DNA from: Leifsonia sp. SCN 70-46
Lineage (GTDB): Bacteria; Actinomycetota; Actinomycetes; Actinomycetales; Microbacteriaceae
Direction of reading: 5' to 3'
DNA: 64,000 bases
Assembly: GCA_001725325.1 (NCBI GenBank)
Contig: MEFY01000002.1
Location: 685,559-749,558, forward strand
The notes under the pieces were generated by a model, which was not told the origin of the DNA, did no database searches, and was given only the letters and a program-made list of their open reading frames with translations. Of this stretch, positions 35,706 through 44,183 are shown piece by piece (within the stretch, counting starts at the first letter, position 1; each line of letters starts with the position of its first letter). A program made the translations under genes and the position numbers.

Positions 35706-37223
35706 ATGACAGGAACGGATGCACCCCCGCCCTCGGCGGCGCTTCTGCATGTCGACTCCGTGTCCAAGCGATTCGACGCCACGCAGGCTCTCGACGGCGT
35801 GACGATCTCCGTCGCCGCTGGCGAGACCGTCGGCCTCATCGGCCGCAACGGGGCGGGCAAGTCGACGCTCGTCGCCGCCCTCACGGGCCTGATCGAGGTG
35901 GACTCCGGCCAGATCCTCGTCGACGGCGTGCGCCTCGGCGACGGCGACGGGCGACAGGCCATCTCGTGCCTCTACCAGCACAGCACCCTCATCCCGGCGC
36001 TCAGCGTCACCGAGAACCTGTTCATCGACCGCGTGTCCAACCTCGCGGGCGGCTTCGTGTCGTGGGCCCGCGCCCACGGCGAGGCGCGCGCCGTGCTCGC
36101 GGACTGGGGCGTAGACCTCGACCCGCGCACGCGCGTGGAGGAGCTCACGCTCGAGGAGCGGCAGTCGGTGGAGCTCGCGCGCGCCCTGTCGCGCGGCAGC
36201 CGGCTCGTGATCCTCGACGAGCCGACGGCCCAGCTCGACTCGCACCAGGCTGCCCGGCTGCACGAGCGGATCCACCAGCTCCAGGATCGCGGCGTGAGCT
36301 TCCTCTACATCTCGCACTTCCTGCCCGAGGTGTTCGAGGTGTGCGACCGCGCCGTCGTGCTGCGCGACGGGCGGACGGTGCTCGAGGCGCCCGTCGACGA
36401 GCTCGACGAGCCCGCCATCATCCGCGCGATGTCCGGCACCGACGACGCGGCAGTCGCCCAGCGCACTCGCGGCGACCGCGCGCTCGCCGCCGCCTCCGAG
36501 CCCGTGCTGCGCGTGGCCGACCTCGCCCTCGACGGCGTCTTCGGCCCCGTCACGTTCGACGCGCGCCCGGGCGAGGTGGTCGGCATCGCCGGGTCGCTGC
36601 GCTCCGGCGCCACGGAGGTGGCGCGGGTGCTCTCTGGGCTCTTGCGACCGACAGGCGGATCGGCGACCGTGGCGGGAACCGCGATCGCGTCGGGCTCAGT
36701 GCGCGCGGCGCTCGACGCGGGTGTGAGCTCCGTGCCCCAGGACCGGCTGCGCGAGGGCCTCTTCCCGCAGCTCGGCGTCGACGAGAACGTGACAGCCACG
36801 ACTGCCTCGCGCCTCGGCCGCCTGGGGTTCATCGACCGCCGGGTGCGCGACCGCGCCGCCGACCGCATCATCGAGGACTTCGCCGTGAAGACGTCCGAGC
36901 GTGGCTCGGCCATCGGAAGCCTGAGCGGCGGCAACCAGCAGAAGGCCCTGTTCGGGCGCGCGTTCGAGTCGCAGCCCCTCGTGCTCGTGCTCGACACGCC
37001 CTCCGCCGGCGTCGACATCGTCTCCACCGCGGCGATCTTCGAGCGGCTCGAGCAGGCGTCGGGCCGGGGGCTCGCCACGGTCATCGCGTCGAACACGCTC
37101 ACCGAGCTGCGCGCGTGCGACGTCGTGCACGTCATGTTCGAGGGGCGGATCATCCGCACCTTCGAACCCGGCTGGAGCAGTGAGGACATGATCGGCGCAA
37201 TCGAAGGAGTAGACGAGACATGA
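35706..37223 (+). CDS. Ribose-type sugar ABC transporter, double ATP-binding protein
   Basis: A 505-residue RbsA/MglA-type ATPase with two ABC domains. The first has Walker A GRNGAGKST and Walker B LVILDEPTAQLD with an altered signature (LTLEERQSVELARAL); the second has a degenerate Walker A (AGSLRSGATEVAR) but a good signature LSGGNQQKALFGRA, as is normal for this class. It energises import of a sugar or related compound. The ATG at 35706 follows the promoter at 35635-35663; the longer open frame from 35619 would start upstream of it. Confidence 0.9.
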   Translation: MTGTDAPPPSAALLHVDSVSKRFDATQALDGVTISVAAGETVGLIGRNGAGKSTLVAALTGLIEVDSGQILVDGVRLGDGDGRQAISCLYQHSTLIPALSVTENLFIDRVSNLAGGFVSWARAHGEARAVLADWGVDLDPRTRVEELTLEERQSVELARALSRGSRLVILDEPTAQLDSHQAARLHERIHQLQDRGVSFLYISHFLPEVFEVCDRAVVLRDGRTVLEAPVDELDEPAIIRAMSGTDDAAVAQRTRGDRALAAASEPVLRVADLALDGVFGPVTFDARPGEVVGIAGSLRSGATEVARVLSGLLRPTGGSATVAGTAIASGSVRAALDAGVSSVPQDRLREGLFPQLGVDENVTATTASRLGRLGFIDRRVRDRAADRIIEDFAVKTSERGSAIGSLSGGNQQKALFGRAFESQPLVLVLDTPSAGVDIVSTAAIFERLEQASGRGLATVIASNTLTELRACDVVHVMFEGRIIRTFEPGWSSEDMIGAIEGVDET

Positions 37224-38233
37224 GCGCATCCACCACCGTCGACGGCGGCCGCATCGCCCGCCGCCGGGCGCATCCCGCGCTGCGCTTCGTGAAGGAGTAC
37301 CCGCTGCTCCCCGTGCTCGTCGTGGCGCTCGTCGTCGGGTCGCTCGCGAACTCGCTGTTCCTGTCGCCGAGCAACCTCGTGAACGTGCTCGCGCAGTCCG
37401 CCGTGCTGGGCGTGCTCGTCGTCTCGCAGACGCTCGTGATGCTCACGGGGCGCATGGACCTCTCCACGGAGTCCGTCGTGACCCTCGCGCCCGTGTTCAG
37501 CGTGTGGCTCGTCATCCCCGTCGCCACGGGCGGACTCGGCATCGAGCTCGACCCGTTCCTCGGGGTGCTGCTCACGATGCTCGTGGGCGGGGTCGTCGGC
37601 CTCGTGAACGGCATGCTCGTCATGAAGGTCGGGCTCAACTCGTTCGTCGTGACGCTCGCGATGCTCATCCTGCTCGCGGGCGTGGCGCAGGGGGTCGGCG
37701 AGGGGCGCACGCTCTACGGCATCTCGGACGTCTACCTGTACCTGGGGTCGGCGATGTGGCTCGGCATCCCCGTCTCGGTGTGGATCGCCGTCGCGCTCTT
37801 CGTGGCCGCGGGGCTGTTCCTGCGCTACCACCGCGTCGGCCGGTCGCTCTACGCGATCGGCGGCAACGAGCTCGCGGCGGCAGCGGCGGGCATCCCCGTG
37901 GCGCGCACCGTCATCGGCGTGTACGTCGTCTCCGGCCTGCTGGCGGGCCTCGCGGGAGTGCTGCTCACGGGCCGCCTGAGCGCCGCGACGGCGACGCAGG
38001 GCTCCGGCCTCATCTTCTCCGTCCTCGCAGCGTGCGTCATCGGCGGCATCAGCCTGAGCGGCGGTCGCGGCACGATGCTCGGCGCGGCCAGCGGCGTGCT
38101 GCTGCTGGGCGTCGTCAACAACCTCCTGGTCCTGTCGAACATCAAGTCCTACTGGATCTCGGCGACCTACGGGCTCATCATCCTCATCGCCCTGGTCCTC
38201 TCCCGGTTCACGAGCGGCCGCCGACAACTCTGA
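37220..38233 (+). CDS. Ribose-type sugar ABC transporter permease
   Basis: A 337-residue RbsC/BPD_transp_2 permease with eight or more membrane helices. LTGRMDLSTESVVTLAPVF and GGNELAAAAAGIPVARTVIGVYV are hallmark cytoplasmic/coupling regions. It overlaps the ATPase gene by 4 bp. Confidence 0.9.
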   Translation: MSASTTVDGGRIARRRAHPALRFVKEYPLLPVLVVALVVGSLANSLFLSPSNLVNVLAQSAVLGVLVVSQTLVMLTGRMDLSTESVVTLAPVFSVWLVIPVATGGLGIELDPFLGVLLTMLVGGVVGLVNGMLVMKVGLNSFVVTLAMLILLAGVAQGVGEGRTLYGISDVYLYLGSAMWLGIPVSVWIAVALFVAAGLFLRYHRVGRSLYAIGGNELAAAAAGIPVARTVIGVYVVSGLLAGLAGVLLTGRLSAATATQGSGLIFSVLAACVIGGISLSGGRGTMLGAASGVLLLGVVNNLLVLSNIKSYWISATYGLIILIALVLSRFTSGRRQL

Positions 38234-38290
38234 CCGGCACCGCGCGCTCGACCCGTTCCACCCCTGCACACACCAACAAAGGAGTTAGTC

Positions 38291-39346
38291 ATGTCATTTA
38301 ACAGCTCACGCCGTCGCGCGACGTCGCTGGCGGCAGCCGCCATCGTCACCGCGGTGGCCCTCAGCGGATGCGCCGCCACCCCCGGCGGCGACAGCTCGGC
38401 GGCGCCCGAGGGCGGCACCGTCATCGGCATCGCGAACGCGTTCCTCGGCAACTCGTTCAACCAGGCCGCCGTCGCGCTGCTGACCAAGTACTCGGAGGAG
38501 GCGGGCTTCGCGCCGCTGGAGCCCACCAACGCCGACGCGGACAGCTCGCAGCAGATCTCCGACGTGCAGAGCCTCATCAGCCGTGGCGCAAAGGCCATCC
38601 TGCTCACGCCCAACGACTCCGACGCGCTCGCCGGCGTCGTCAACTCGACTGTCGCGCAGGGCATCCCGGTCGTGACGCCGAACATCGGCGTCAACACCGA
38701 CAAGGTGTTCGTCAACGTGCGCCCGAGCGGAACCGAGATGGGCACCCTGCAGTGCGAGGCCCTCAAGGGCAACGTGCCCGACGACGCCCAGATCTTCTAC
38801 GTCGCCGGCTTCCTGAGCGACTCGACGGGCCGCGAGCGCTGGGAGTCGTTCCGCGACTGCGTCGCCGACAAGTTCCCGGGCATCACGGTCACGATGAAGG
38901 AGGGCAAGTGGGACCCGGTGGAGTCGACGACCCTCATCGAGACCGCCTTCGGCTCCGGCCAGACGTTCGACGCACTCGTGCTCGCGAGCGACTCGGTCTA
39001 CGGCCCCGGCGCCCTCTCCACGCTCAAGAAGCTCGGGCTGCTGTTCCCGGCCGGTGACCCCGGCCACATCTACCTCTCGGGCATCGACGGCTCGCCCGAG
39101 GGCCTCCAGGCCATCCGCGACGGGTTCATGGACAACCTCGTCGCGCAGCCGCTCGTGCAGCAGTGCGAGCAGGCTGTCGCCTACCTGAAGCTCGCGCTCG
39201 AGGGCGGCACCGTCACGGCGGGCCCGACCGACCACGGCAGCGAGATCGTCGACGACGGCGGGGTCCTCACCGACTTCATCCCGGCGCTCTTCGTCACCAT
39301 CGACAACGTCGACGACAAGGCCATCTGGGGCAACACCGTCTCCTAG
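38291..39346 (+). CDS. Sugar ABC transporter substrate-binding lipoprotein
   Basis: A 351-residue periplasmic-binding-protein type I domain with a lipoprotein signal (lipobox LSGC). The mature part follows the RbsB fold: GIANAFLGNSFNQAAVALL, SLISRGAKAILLTPNDSDALAGV, and SGIDGSPEGLQAIRDG. Ligand could be a pentose, deoxyhexose or sugar acid. AAAGGAG precedes the ATG. It is the last transporter gene and ends at a strong terminator. Confidence 0.9.
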   Translation: MSFNSSRRRATSLAAAAIVTAVALSGCAATPGGDSSAAPEGGTVIGIANAFLGNSFNQAAVALLTKYSEEAGFAPLEPTNADADSSQQISDVQSLISRGAKAILLTPNDSDALAGVVNSTVAQGIPVVTPNIGVNTDKVFVNVRPSGTEMGTLQCEALKGNVPDDAQIFYVAGFLSDSTGRERWESFRDCVADKFPGITVTMKEGKWDPVESTTLIETAFGSGQTFDALVLASDSVYGPGALSTLKKLGLLFPAGDPGHIYLSGIDGSPEGLQAIRDGFMDNLVAQPLVQQCEQAVAYLKLALEGGTVTAGPTDHGSEIVDDGGVLTDFIPALFVTIDNVDDKAIWGNTVS

Positions 39347-39352
39347 CAACGA

Positions 39353-39397
39353 GAAGGGGCCCGTCGCGATCGCTCGCGACGGGCCCCTTCTTCGTTC
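39353..39397. terminator. Bidirectional terminator between transporter and cupin genes
   Basis: A perfect 16-bp stem (39353-39368 with 39375-39390) with a 6-nt loop is followed by TTCGTTCGT on the plus strand and preceded by AACGA. It lies exactly between the two convergent stops. Confidence 0.88.
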
Positions 39398-39398
39398 G

Positions 39399-39836
39399 TC
39401 AGTCCGTGAACGGGATGTCGATGTCGGCGATGTCCTGGTCGGTGAGGTTGATGACGATGTTGTCGGGCGTGCGGGTGGTCATCCAGACGAGCTCCTCGCT
39501 GCGGCTCAGGTTGCCCTCGATGTGCGGCACGAACGGCGGCACGTACACGAAGTCGCCCTCCTCGAGGATGACGAGCTCCTCATAGCGCTCGCCGAAGCGG
39601 ATGAACCCGCGCCCTTTGAACACGTAGCCGCCGGTCTCGGCCTCGCCGTGGGTGTGCGGGTCGGAGATCTCGCCCGGACCGGTGAACACCTTGCCGAACC
39701 ACAGCCCCTCGACCTCGCTGTTCTCCTTGCTCACGCCGGAGATGCGCCGCGCGTTGAGCGTCTGGCCGGGCGCGAGCTGGAGGTCTGCGCCGCGCTGCAC
39801 GCTCAGGGTCTTCAAGTTGTTGGTGGTGTCGGTCAC
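39399..39836 (-). CDS. Cupin-domain protein
   Basis: A 145-residue single cupin. Metal ligands are visible in PHTHGEAETGG and later VPPFVPHIEGN, the two conserved cupin motifs. It is divergent from the IclR gene and convergent to the transporter operon, so it may be a small isomerase, lyase or oxygenase of the same pathway under IclR control. The substrate is unknown. Confidence 0.8.
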   Translation of the reverse strand: MTDTTNNLKTLSVQRGADLQLAPGQTLNARRISGVSKENSEVEGLWFGKVFTGPGEISDPHTHGEAETGGYVFKGRGFIRFGERYEELVILEEGDFVYVPPFVPHIEGNLSRSEELVWMTTRTPDNIVINLTDQDIADIDIPFTD

Positions 39837-39956
39837 CGCTGCACCTCTCTGTGTTGGGTCGCCGACGGCAGGGGCCGCCGAGGTACCCAGTATCGATCTC
39901 GGCCCGAATCATGGTATTGATTTCTGTGAGTTGTTCCGAATAGTGAGACATATGAC

Positions 39957-40733
39957 ATGAGCACGTCGCTGGCGCTGAGAATCCTGTCGCTCGCCGCGGA
40001 GCGTGACCGCGTGGGCATCGGCGACGTCGTGCGCGAGCTCGGAGCCAGCCGCTCGTCCGCCTACCGCGCGCTCCAGTCGCTCGAGGCCTCGGGGCACCTC
40101 CTGCTCTCCGAGACCGGCCGGGGCTACGGCGCCGGGCCCGCCCTGCTCCGGCTCGCCGAGGTGCCCGCGGTCGACGCGGCGTCCCGCCGCGCCTTCGCGC
40201 CCGTGCTCGGTGCCATCCGCGATGCGACGGGAGAGACCGTGCACGCGTCGGTGCTCCTCGGCAGCCAGGTGCTCGTGCTCGACGGCCGCCGTTCCGCGCA
40301 CGAGGTCGACATGGGCTCCCGCATCGGGATGACCGCGCCCGCGCACTCGATGGCGGCGGGCAAGCTGCTGCTCGCGGCGTTGGACGACCGGCTCGTGCGC
40401 GCCATGATCCCGGCCGACGAGCTCCCCCGGCGCACGAGCCGCACGATCGGGGCGGCCGACGAGCTCATGGCCGAGCTCGCGAGGGTGCGCGAGCAGGGCT
40501 ACGCGATGGCCGTGCAGGAGTCGGAGGCGGGGGTGGACTCCATCGCCCTGCCCCTCGACGGCTCGACCCCGCGCACCCGGGTCGCCGTGGTGGTGTCGGT
40601 GCCGAGCGAGCGCGGCGGCATCCGCAGGCTGCGCAGCATGGGGGCGATCGCGGGCGAGTGCCTCGCCGCCGCCGCCGCGGACGAGGGCGTCATCGCGCCG
40701 TGGCGGACCGACTCCCGCCGCGGTCGGCCCTAG
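39957..40733 (+). CDS. IclR-family transcriptional regulator
   Basis: A 258-residue regulator. N-terminal winged helix (GIGDVVRELGASRSSAYRALQSLEASGHLL) and C-terminal IclR effector domain (MTAPAHSMAAGKLLLAAL and the SIALPLDG block). The 120-bp gap to the divergent cupin gene presumably holds its operator, but no clear dyad was found. It may read a pathway intermediate, complementing the GntR at the other end of the island. It shares a CTAG stop palindrome with the heme oxygenase gene. Confidence 0.87.
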   Translation: MSTSLALRILSLAAERDRVGIGDVVRELGASRSSAYRALQSLEASGHLLLSETGRGYGAGPALLRLAEVPAVDAASRRAFAPVLGAIRDATGETVHASVLLGSQVLVLDGRRSAHEVDMGSRIGMTAPAHSMAAGKLLLAALDDRLVRAMIPADELPRRTSRTIGAADELMAELARVREQGYAMAVQESEAGVDSIALPLDGSTPRTRVAVVVSVPSERGGIRRLRSMGAIAGECLAAAAADEGVIAPWRTDSRRGRP

Positions 40734-41380
40734 GCCGCGGCGGCCTTGGCGTCGGCGAGGTCGACGAACAGGTCGGTGTTGAAGCCGTAGGCCGTGACGA
40801 CCTCGTCGATGACGCGGTCGCGCTCGGCCTCGTCCCAGGCGACGGCGTCGAGCTGCTCGCGGTACGTCTCCTTGAACTCCTTGGGCTTGCCGATCTGGTC
40901 GAAGAGGTAGAAGCCGACGCCGTTGGTCTCGAAGCCGAACTGGCGCTGCATGAGCGTGCGGATGACCTGGCCGCCCGAGAGGTCGCCGAGGTAGCGCGTG
41001 TAGTGGTGTGCGATGAAGCCGCCGGCCCAGCCCTGCGCCGCGATCTCGCGCACGCGGGCGGCGTAGCGCTCCGTCGTGGGCAGCGGGCTGATGGCCTCGC
41101 GCCAGCCCGGACCGATGAGGAACTCGAGGTCGTCCTCGATGGCCGGCAGGCGCGTGAGCTGCGGCGCGATGAACGGCGCCGCGACGGGGTCGCCCGCGAA
41201 CTGCGCCGCCGCCGACTCGATGGCCTCGTAGATGAAGAAGTGCTGGGCGACGAGGGCGATGTAGTCCTCGCGCGTGCCCTTGCCCGTCATGAGGTCCTTC
41301 ATGAAGTCGGCACCCTCGCTCTCACCGTGGTTGGTCCACGTGCGCTCACGGAGGGCCTGGGAGAAGGGGATGACGGTCAC
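40730..41380 (-). CDS. hmuO: Biliverdin-producing heme oxygenase
   Basis: A 216-residue heme oxygenase that cleaves heme to biliverdin, CO and iron. The proximal histidine is H18 (RTWTNHGESEGADF), and the distal helix motif YLGDLSGGQVIR is conserved. GTG at 41380 follows GGAG by 5 nt. The frame is open far upstream, but the family N-terminus begins here. A DtxR-type site lies 17 bp before the start, indicating iron control. Neighbouring DUF2470 protein also fits heme iron use. Confidence 0.92.
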   Translation of the reverse strand: MTVIPFSQALRERTWTNHGESEGADFMKDLMTGKGTREDYIALVAQHFFIYEAIESAAAQFAGDPVAAPFIAPQLTRLPAIEDDLEFLIGPGWREAISPLPTTERYAARVREIAAQGWAGGFIAHHYTRYLGDLSGGQVIRTLMQRQFGFETNGVGFYLFDQIGKPKEFKETYREQLDAVAWDEAERDRVIDEVVTAYGFNTDLFVDLADAKAAAA

Positions 41381-41396
41381 GATTGCTCCAGACGAG

Positions 41397-41415
41397 TTAG
41401 GTGACCCTAAGTCTA
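41397..41415. promoter_or_regulatory. Candidate DtxR/IdeR iron box
   Basis: TTAGGTGACCCTAAGTCTA matches the 19-bp DtxR/IdeR consensus TWAGGTTAGSCTAACCTWA at 13 positions, including TTAGGT and CCTAA. It lies 17 bp before the heme oxygenase GTG and touches the stop codon of the upstream gene (41413-41415). Confidence 0.6.
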
Positions 41416-41934
41416 GTGGCCGTGCCCCGGGAGGTCGAAGCCTGTGCCGTGGGGCACGGCGTACTCTCCCGCCTCGGTCGCCGCGAGCGCGGGCGTCGTG
41501 AGGGCGGCGACGACGAGCGCTCCGGCGGCGAGGCCGAGCAGGTAGCGCGCGACGCCGGGGGCGGTCGGGCGGGCATCCTTGTCGCGGCGGCGCAGGTGGA
41601 TGCCGAGCACCGCGGCCGCGAAGAGCTCGAAGAGGCTCGCGATCGCGAGGGGCAGCAGCGGCAGCGCCGCGGCGAGCTCGGGTGATTCCAGGGACGAGGA
41701 TGCGACGAGCAGGAGGGTCCACGCCCCCACGGGTGCGAGCGCCACGGCGAGCGCGATCCGCGGTGCCACGAGCTCGTCGCGCGCGAACGTGAGGACGCCC
41801 CACCCGAACTCGGCGAGCGCGAGCACGGACAGGGCGATCCCGAGGCCGAGCGGGGAGCCGAGCACCAGGGCGAAGTGGATGAGGCCCGTGCCGATGGCGG
41901 CGAAGGCGAGCCACGTGCGCCTGATGGTCGGCAT
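41413..41934 (-). CDS. Multi-helix membrane protein, unknown
   Basis: A 173-residue protein with about five hydrophobic segments, a basic loop (HLRRRDKDARP) and a His/Gly end (GTGFDLPGHGH). No family was recognised. It sits between heme oxygenase and the DUF4383 gene on the same strand with 9 bp to the latter, so co-transcription is likely. Confidence 0.6.
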   Translation of the reverse strand: MPTIRRTWLAFAAIGTGLIHFALVLGSPLGLGIALSVLALAEFGWGVLTFARDELVAPRIALAVALAPVGAWTLLLVASSSLESPELAAALPLLPLAIASLFELFAAAVLGIHLRRRDKDARPTAPGVARYLLGLAAGALVVAALTTPALAATEAGEYAVPHGTGFDLPGHGH

Positions 41935-41943
41935 CCCGCCGTC

Positions 41944-42351
41944 CTAGGCCGTCGCGACGGAGCCGCGGCGGTCGGCGCCGAGGCCCACGGCGAGCAGCAG
42001 CGCCGCGCTCGCGAAGTGGAGCACGTTGTCGGCCGCGTTGATCGCGAGGATGTTGAACGCCGTTCCCACGAGGAACAGCCCGGCGAGGCCGAGCACCAGG
42101 TAGGCGAAGCCCACCACGGAGTTGACGGTCTTCGCCGCGCTCACCCTCGAGATGCCCGCGAGCAGCAGGGCGGCCCCGATGAGGATGTGGGCGACGTTGT
42201 GAAACACGTTGACCTCGAAGATGCCGAGCAGGAGCCCGCCCGAGGTCGCGAAGAAGCCGGTGCCCGACGTCACGGTGAAGCCGAGCACGCCGATGAGGAC
42301 GTACACGGCGCCGAAGATGACGCCCAGCAGGCGGTTCGGTGACTTGCTCAT
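41944..42351 (-). CDS. DUF4383 family membrane protein
   Basis: A 135-residue four-helix membrane protein with the DUF4383 pattern: RLLGVIFGAVYVLIGVLGF, then NVFHNVAHILIGAALLLAGI and NAADNVLHFASAALLLAVG. AAGGAGG stands 7 nt before the ATG at 42351; the much longer open frame upstream is a shadow. Function unknown; such genes are common and single in actinobacteria. Confidence 0.8.
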   Translation of the reverse strand: MSKSPNRLLGVIFGAVYVLIGVLGFTVTSGTGFFATSGGLLLGIFEVNVFHNVAHILIGAALLLAGISRVSAAKTVNSVVGFAYLVLGLAGLFLVGTAFNILAINAADNVLHFASAALLLAVGLGADRRGSVATA

Positions 42352-42404
42352 TGTCTTGCCTCCTTGCACAGACAGGATGTCCGCGTGGAAGTGGTTCGTA
42401 GCGC

Positions 42405-42701
42405 TCAGTGCGGGCGAGGGGTGATGCCGAGGCGCTCGCAGGCGGCGTCGTACAGCACGACGATCTCGCGGCGGATCTCGGGCCGCTCGGTGATCTCGGT
42501 GCTCCACGGCACCGTGAGCTCCGCGTCGCCCGCGGGGGTGCGGTAGCTCCAGGTGCCGCCCGACCCGTCGAGCGTCGTCATGGTCGCGGCCGTGGCATCC
42601 TCGGAGCCGAAGGCGCGCGCGATGAGCAGGTTGTCGTCGTTGTGGTCGGAGTTCATGTGGGCCAGTACGGCCTCGACTGTCGCTTCGGGGAAGGTTGGCA
42701 C
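42405..42701 (-). CDS. DUF2470 (heme-utilisation associated) protein
   Basis: A 98-residue DUF2470 protein with the signature HMNSDHNDDNLLIARAFG at about 15-32. The domain normally forms the C-terminal part of HugZ-type heme-binding proteins; here it stands alone. Its location one gene cluster away from heme oxygenase supports a role in heme or flavin chemistry, inferred only. Confidence 0.8.
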   Translation of the reverse strand: MPTFPEATVEAVLAHMNSDHNDDNLLIARAFGSEDATAATMTTLDGSGGTWSYRTPAGDAELTVPWSTEITERPEIRREIVVLYDAACERLGITPRPH

Positions 42702-42745
42702 GAAAACTACGGTAGCCGGTCGGCGGCCTGCGCCACGATGGAGCC

Positions 42746-43258
42746 ATGGCGATTACCCCCGACACCAAGAACTGGACCTGGGTCCTCGAGAAGCCCTGCC
42801 CCGAGTGCGGCTTCGACGCGTCGACCTTCGGCGCGCAGGATGTCTCCACCCTCCTGCGCGAGAACGCCGCGTCGTGGCCTGCCGTGCTCGACCGGGCCGA
42901 CGTGCGCGTGCGCCCCGACGACACCACGTGGTCGCCCCTGGAGTACTCCGCGCACGTGCGCGACGTCTTCCGCATCTACGACTACCGGCTCGCACTCATG
43001 CAGCGCGAGCACGACCCGCTCTTCCCGAACTGGGACCAGGACCAGACCGCCGTGGAGGAGGACTACAACGCACAGGACCCGGCCGTCGTGTCCGACGAGC
43101 TCGTGGCGGCGGCCGCATCCCTCGCCGACGGCTTCGACGGCGTCACCGACTGGTCGCGCCCCGGCCGCCGCAGCGACGGCGTCGCCTTCACGATCGAGAC
43201 GTTCGCGAAGTACTTCATCCACGACCCGATCCACCACCTGCACGACGTGCGGGGCTGA
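42746..43258 (+). CDS. DinB family protein
   Basis: A 170-residue DinB/YfiT-like four-helix protein. The N-terminus has CPECGFDAS (19-27), the middle WSPLEYSAHVRDVFRIYDYRL and the end YFIHDPIHHLHDV carry histidines usable as metal ligands. CACGAT ends 6 nt before the ATG. Members include thiol-dependent (mycothiol/bacillithiol) transferases; the exact reaction is unknown. Its TGA and that of the convergent gene are juxtaposed in TGATCA. Confidence 0.82.
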   Translation: MAITPDTKNWTWVLEKPCPECGFDASTFGAQDVSTLLRENAASWPAVLDRADVRVRPDDTTWSPLEYSAHVRDVFRIYDYRLALMQREHDPLFPNWDQDQTAVEEDYNAQDPAVVSDELVAAAASLADGFDGVTDWSRPGRRSDGVAFTIETFAKYFIHDPIHHLHDVRG

Positions 43259-43906
43259 TCAGTCCTTCAGGTTCGACTCCAGGAACACGGCGCTGCGGGC
43301 GAAGGCGAGGGCCGCGGCCTGCAGGTCGACGAGCGAGGCGACGCTCGCGTTCGCGAAGCCGTGGCGCGTGCCGATGTAGCGGTGCTGCGTGACGGGCGTT
43401 CCGTGGTCCTTGAGGCGCGTGACGAACGAGTCCGGATCCTCGCCGGCGTACCATTCGTCGAACTCCGCCCACTGCAGCAGGGCGGGGCACGGGATCACGC
43501 CGTGGTCGCGCTCGGCGAGGGTCGCGTAGTACGAGACGACGGCATCGGCGGCACCGGCCTGCGCGTGCAGGAGGGCGAGCCATCCGCCGAGGGCGAAGCC
43601 CACGAGGCCCACCCGCTCGTGCCCCGTGAGCTGGCCGCCCACTATCGCGTCGTCGATCTCGGCGAGGGCCGTGCCGATGTCGAGAGCGGCGACGAGGCCC
43701 TCGGAGGTGCCCGTGTCGATGGTGCACACCCCGTCGTACAGGTCGGGCACGGCGACCCGGAACCCCCGGCTCGCGAGCGCGTGCGCGTAGGCCTCGAGCC
43801 AGGGCAGCCGACCGTAGGCGTCGTGCAGGAGCACGACCACGGGCCCGCCGGGCTCGCCGTAGTACAGCGCTTGGCCCGGCGAGGGGATGGGGACCAGCTG
43901 GCTCAT
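43259..43906 (-). CDS. Dienelactone-hydrolase-like protein lacking the nucleophile
   Basis: A 215-residue alpha/beta protein of the dienelactone hydrolase family. The nucleophile elbow, normally G-x-C-x-G-G, reads VGFALGGW, so alanine replaces the catalytic cysteine/serine. A histidine in GTRHGFAN and an acid in WAEFDEWYAGEDP remain. The start is ATG at 43906, with TAGGCT 7 nt ahead. It may be inactive, use another nucleophile, or act in binding. Confidence 0.75.
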   Translation of the reverse strand: MSQLVPIPSPGQALYYGEPGGPVVVLLHDAYGRLPWLEAYAHALASRGFRVAVPDLYDGVCTIDTGTSEGLVAALDIGTALAEIDDAIVGGQLTGHERVGLVGFALGGWLALLHAQAGAADAVVSYYATLAERDHGVIPCPALLQWAEFDEWYAGEDPDSFVTRLKDHGTPVTQHRYIGTRHGFANASVASLVDLQAAALAFARSAVFLESNLKD

Positions 43907-43940
43907 GCTCGAAAGCCTAGGCGGAAGGTAGCCTGAGATC

Positions 43941-44150
43941 ATGTCCAACGGCCGTCGCGTAGTCGCCGCAGTGCTCGTCGCCATCGGCGCGCTCGTCTAC
44001 GGGGTGTCGCCCATCGACGTCATCCCCGAGCTGATCACGGGCCCGCTCGGCTTCGCCGACGACCTCGCGGTGCTCGCGGGCGCGGGCTTCGCCATCTGGA
44101 AGCTCCTCAGCGGGCGCAACCCGGGAACGGCCCCGCCGCCCGCGGCCTAG
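43941..44150 (+). CDS. YkvA/DUF1232 small membrane protein
   Basis: A 69-residue protein with the DUF1232 signature YGVSPIDVIPELI and GFADDLAVL, flanked by two hydrophobic helices. TAGCCT (43929-43934) is exactly 6 nt before the ATG, so the mRNA is probably leaderless. Biochemical role unknown. Confidence 0.8.
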   Translation: MSNGRRVVAAVLVAIGALVYGVSPIDVIPELITGPLGFADDLAVLAGAGFAIWKLLSGRNPGTAPPPAA

Positions 44151-44183
44151 ACCCCCGAGCGCAGGTTCGGCTTCGTGCGCTCG

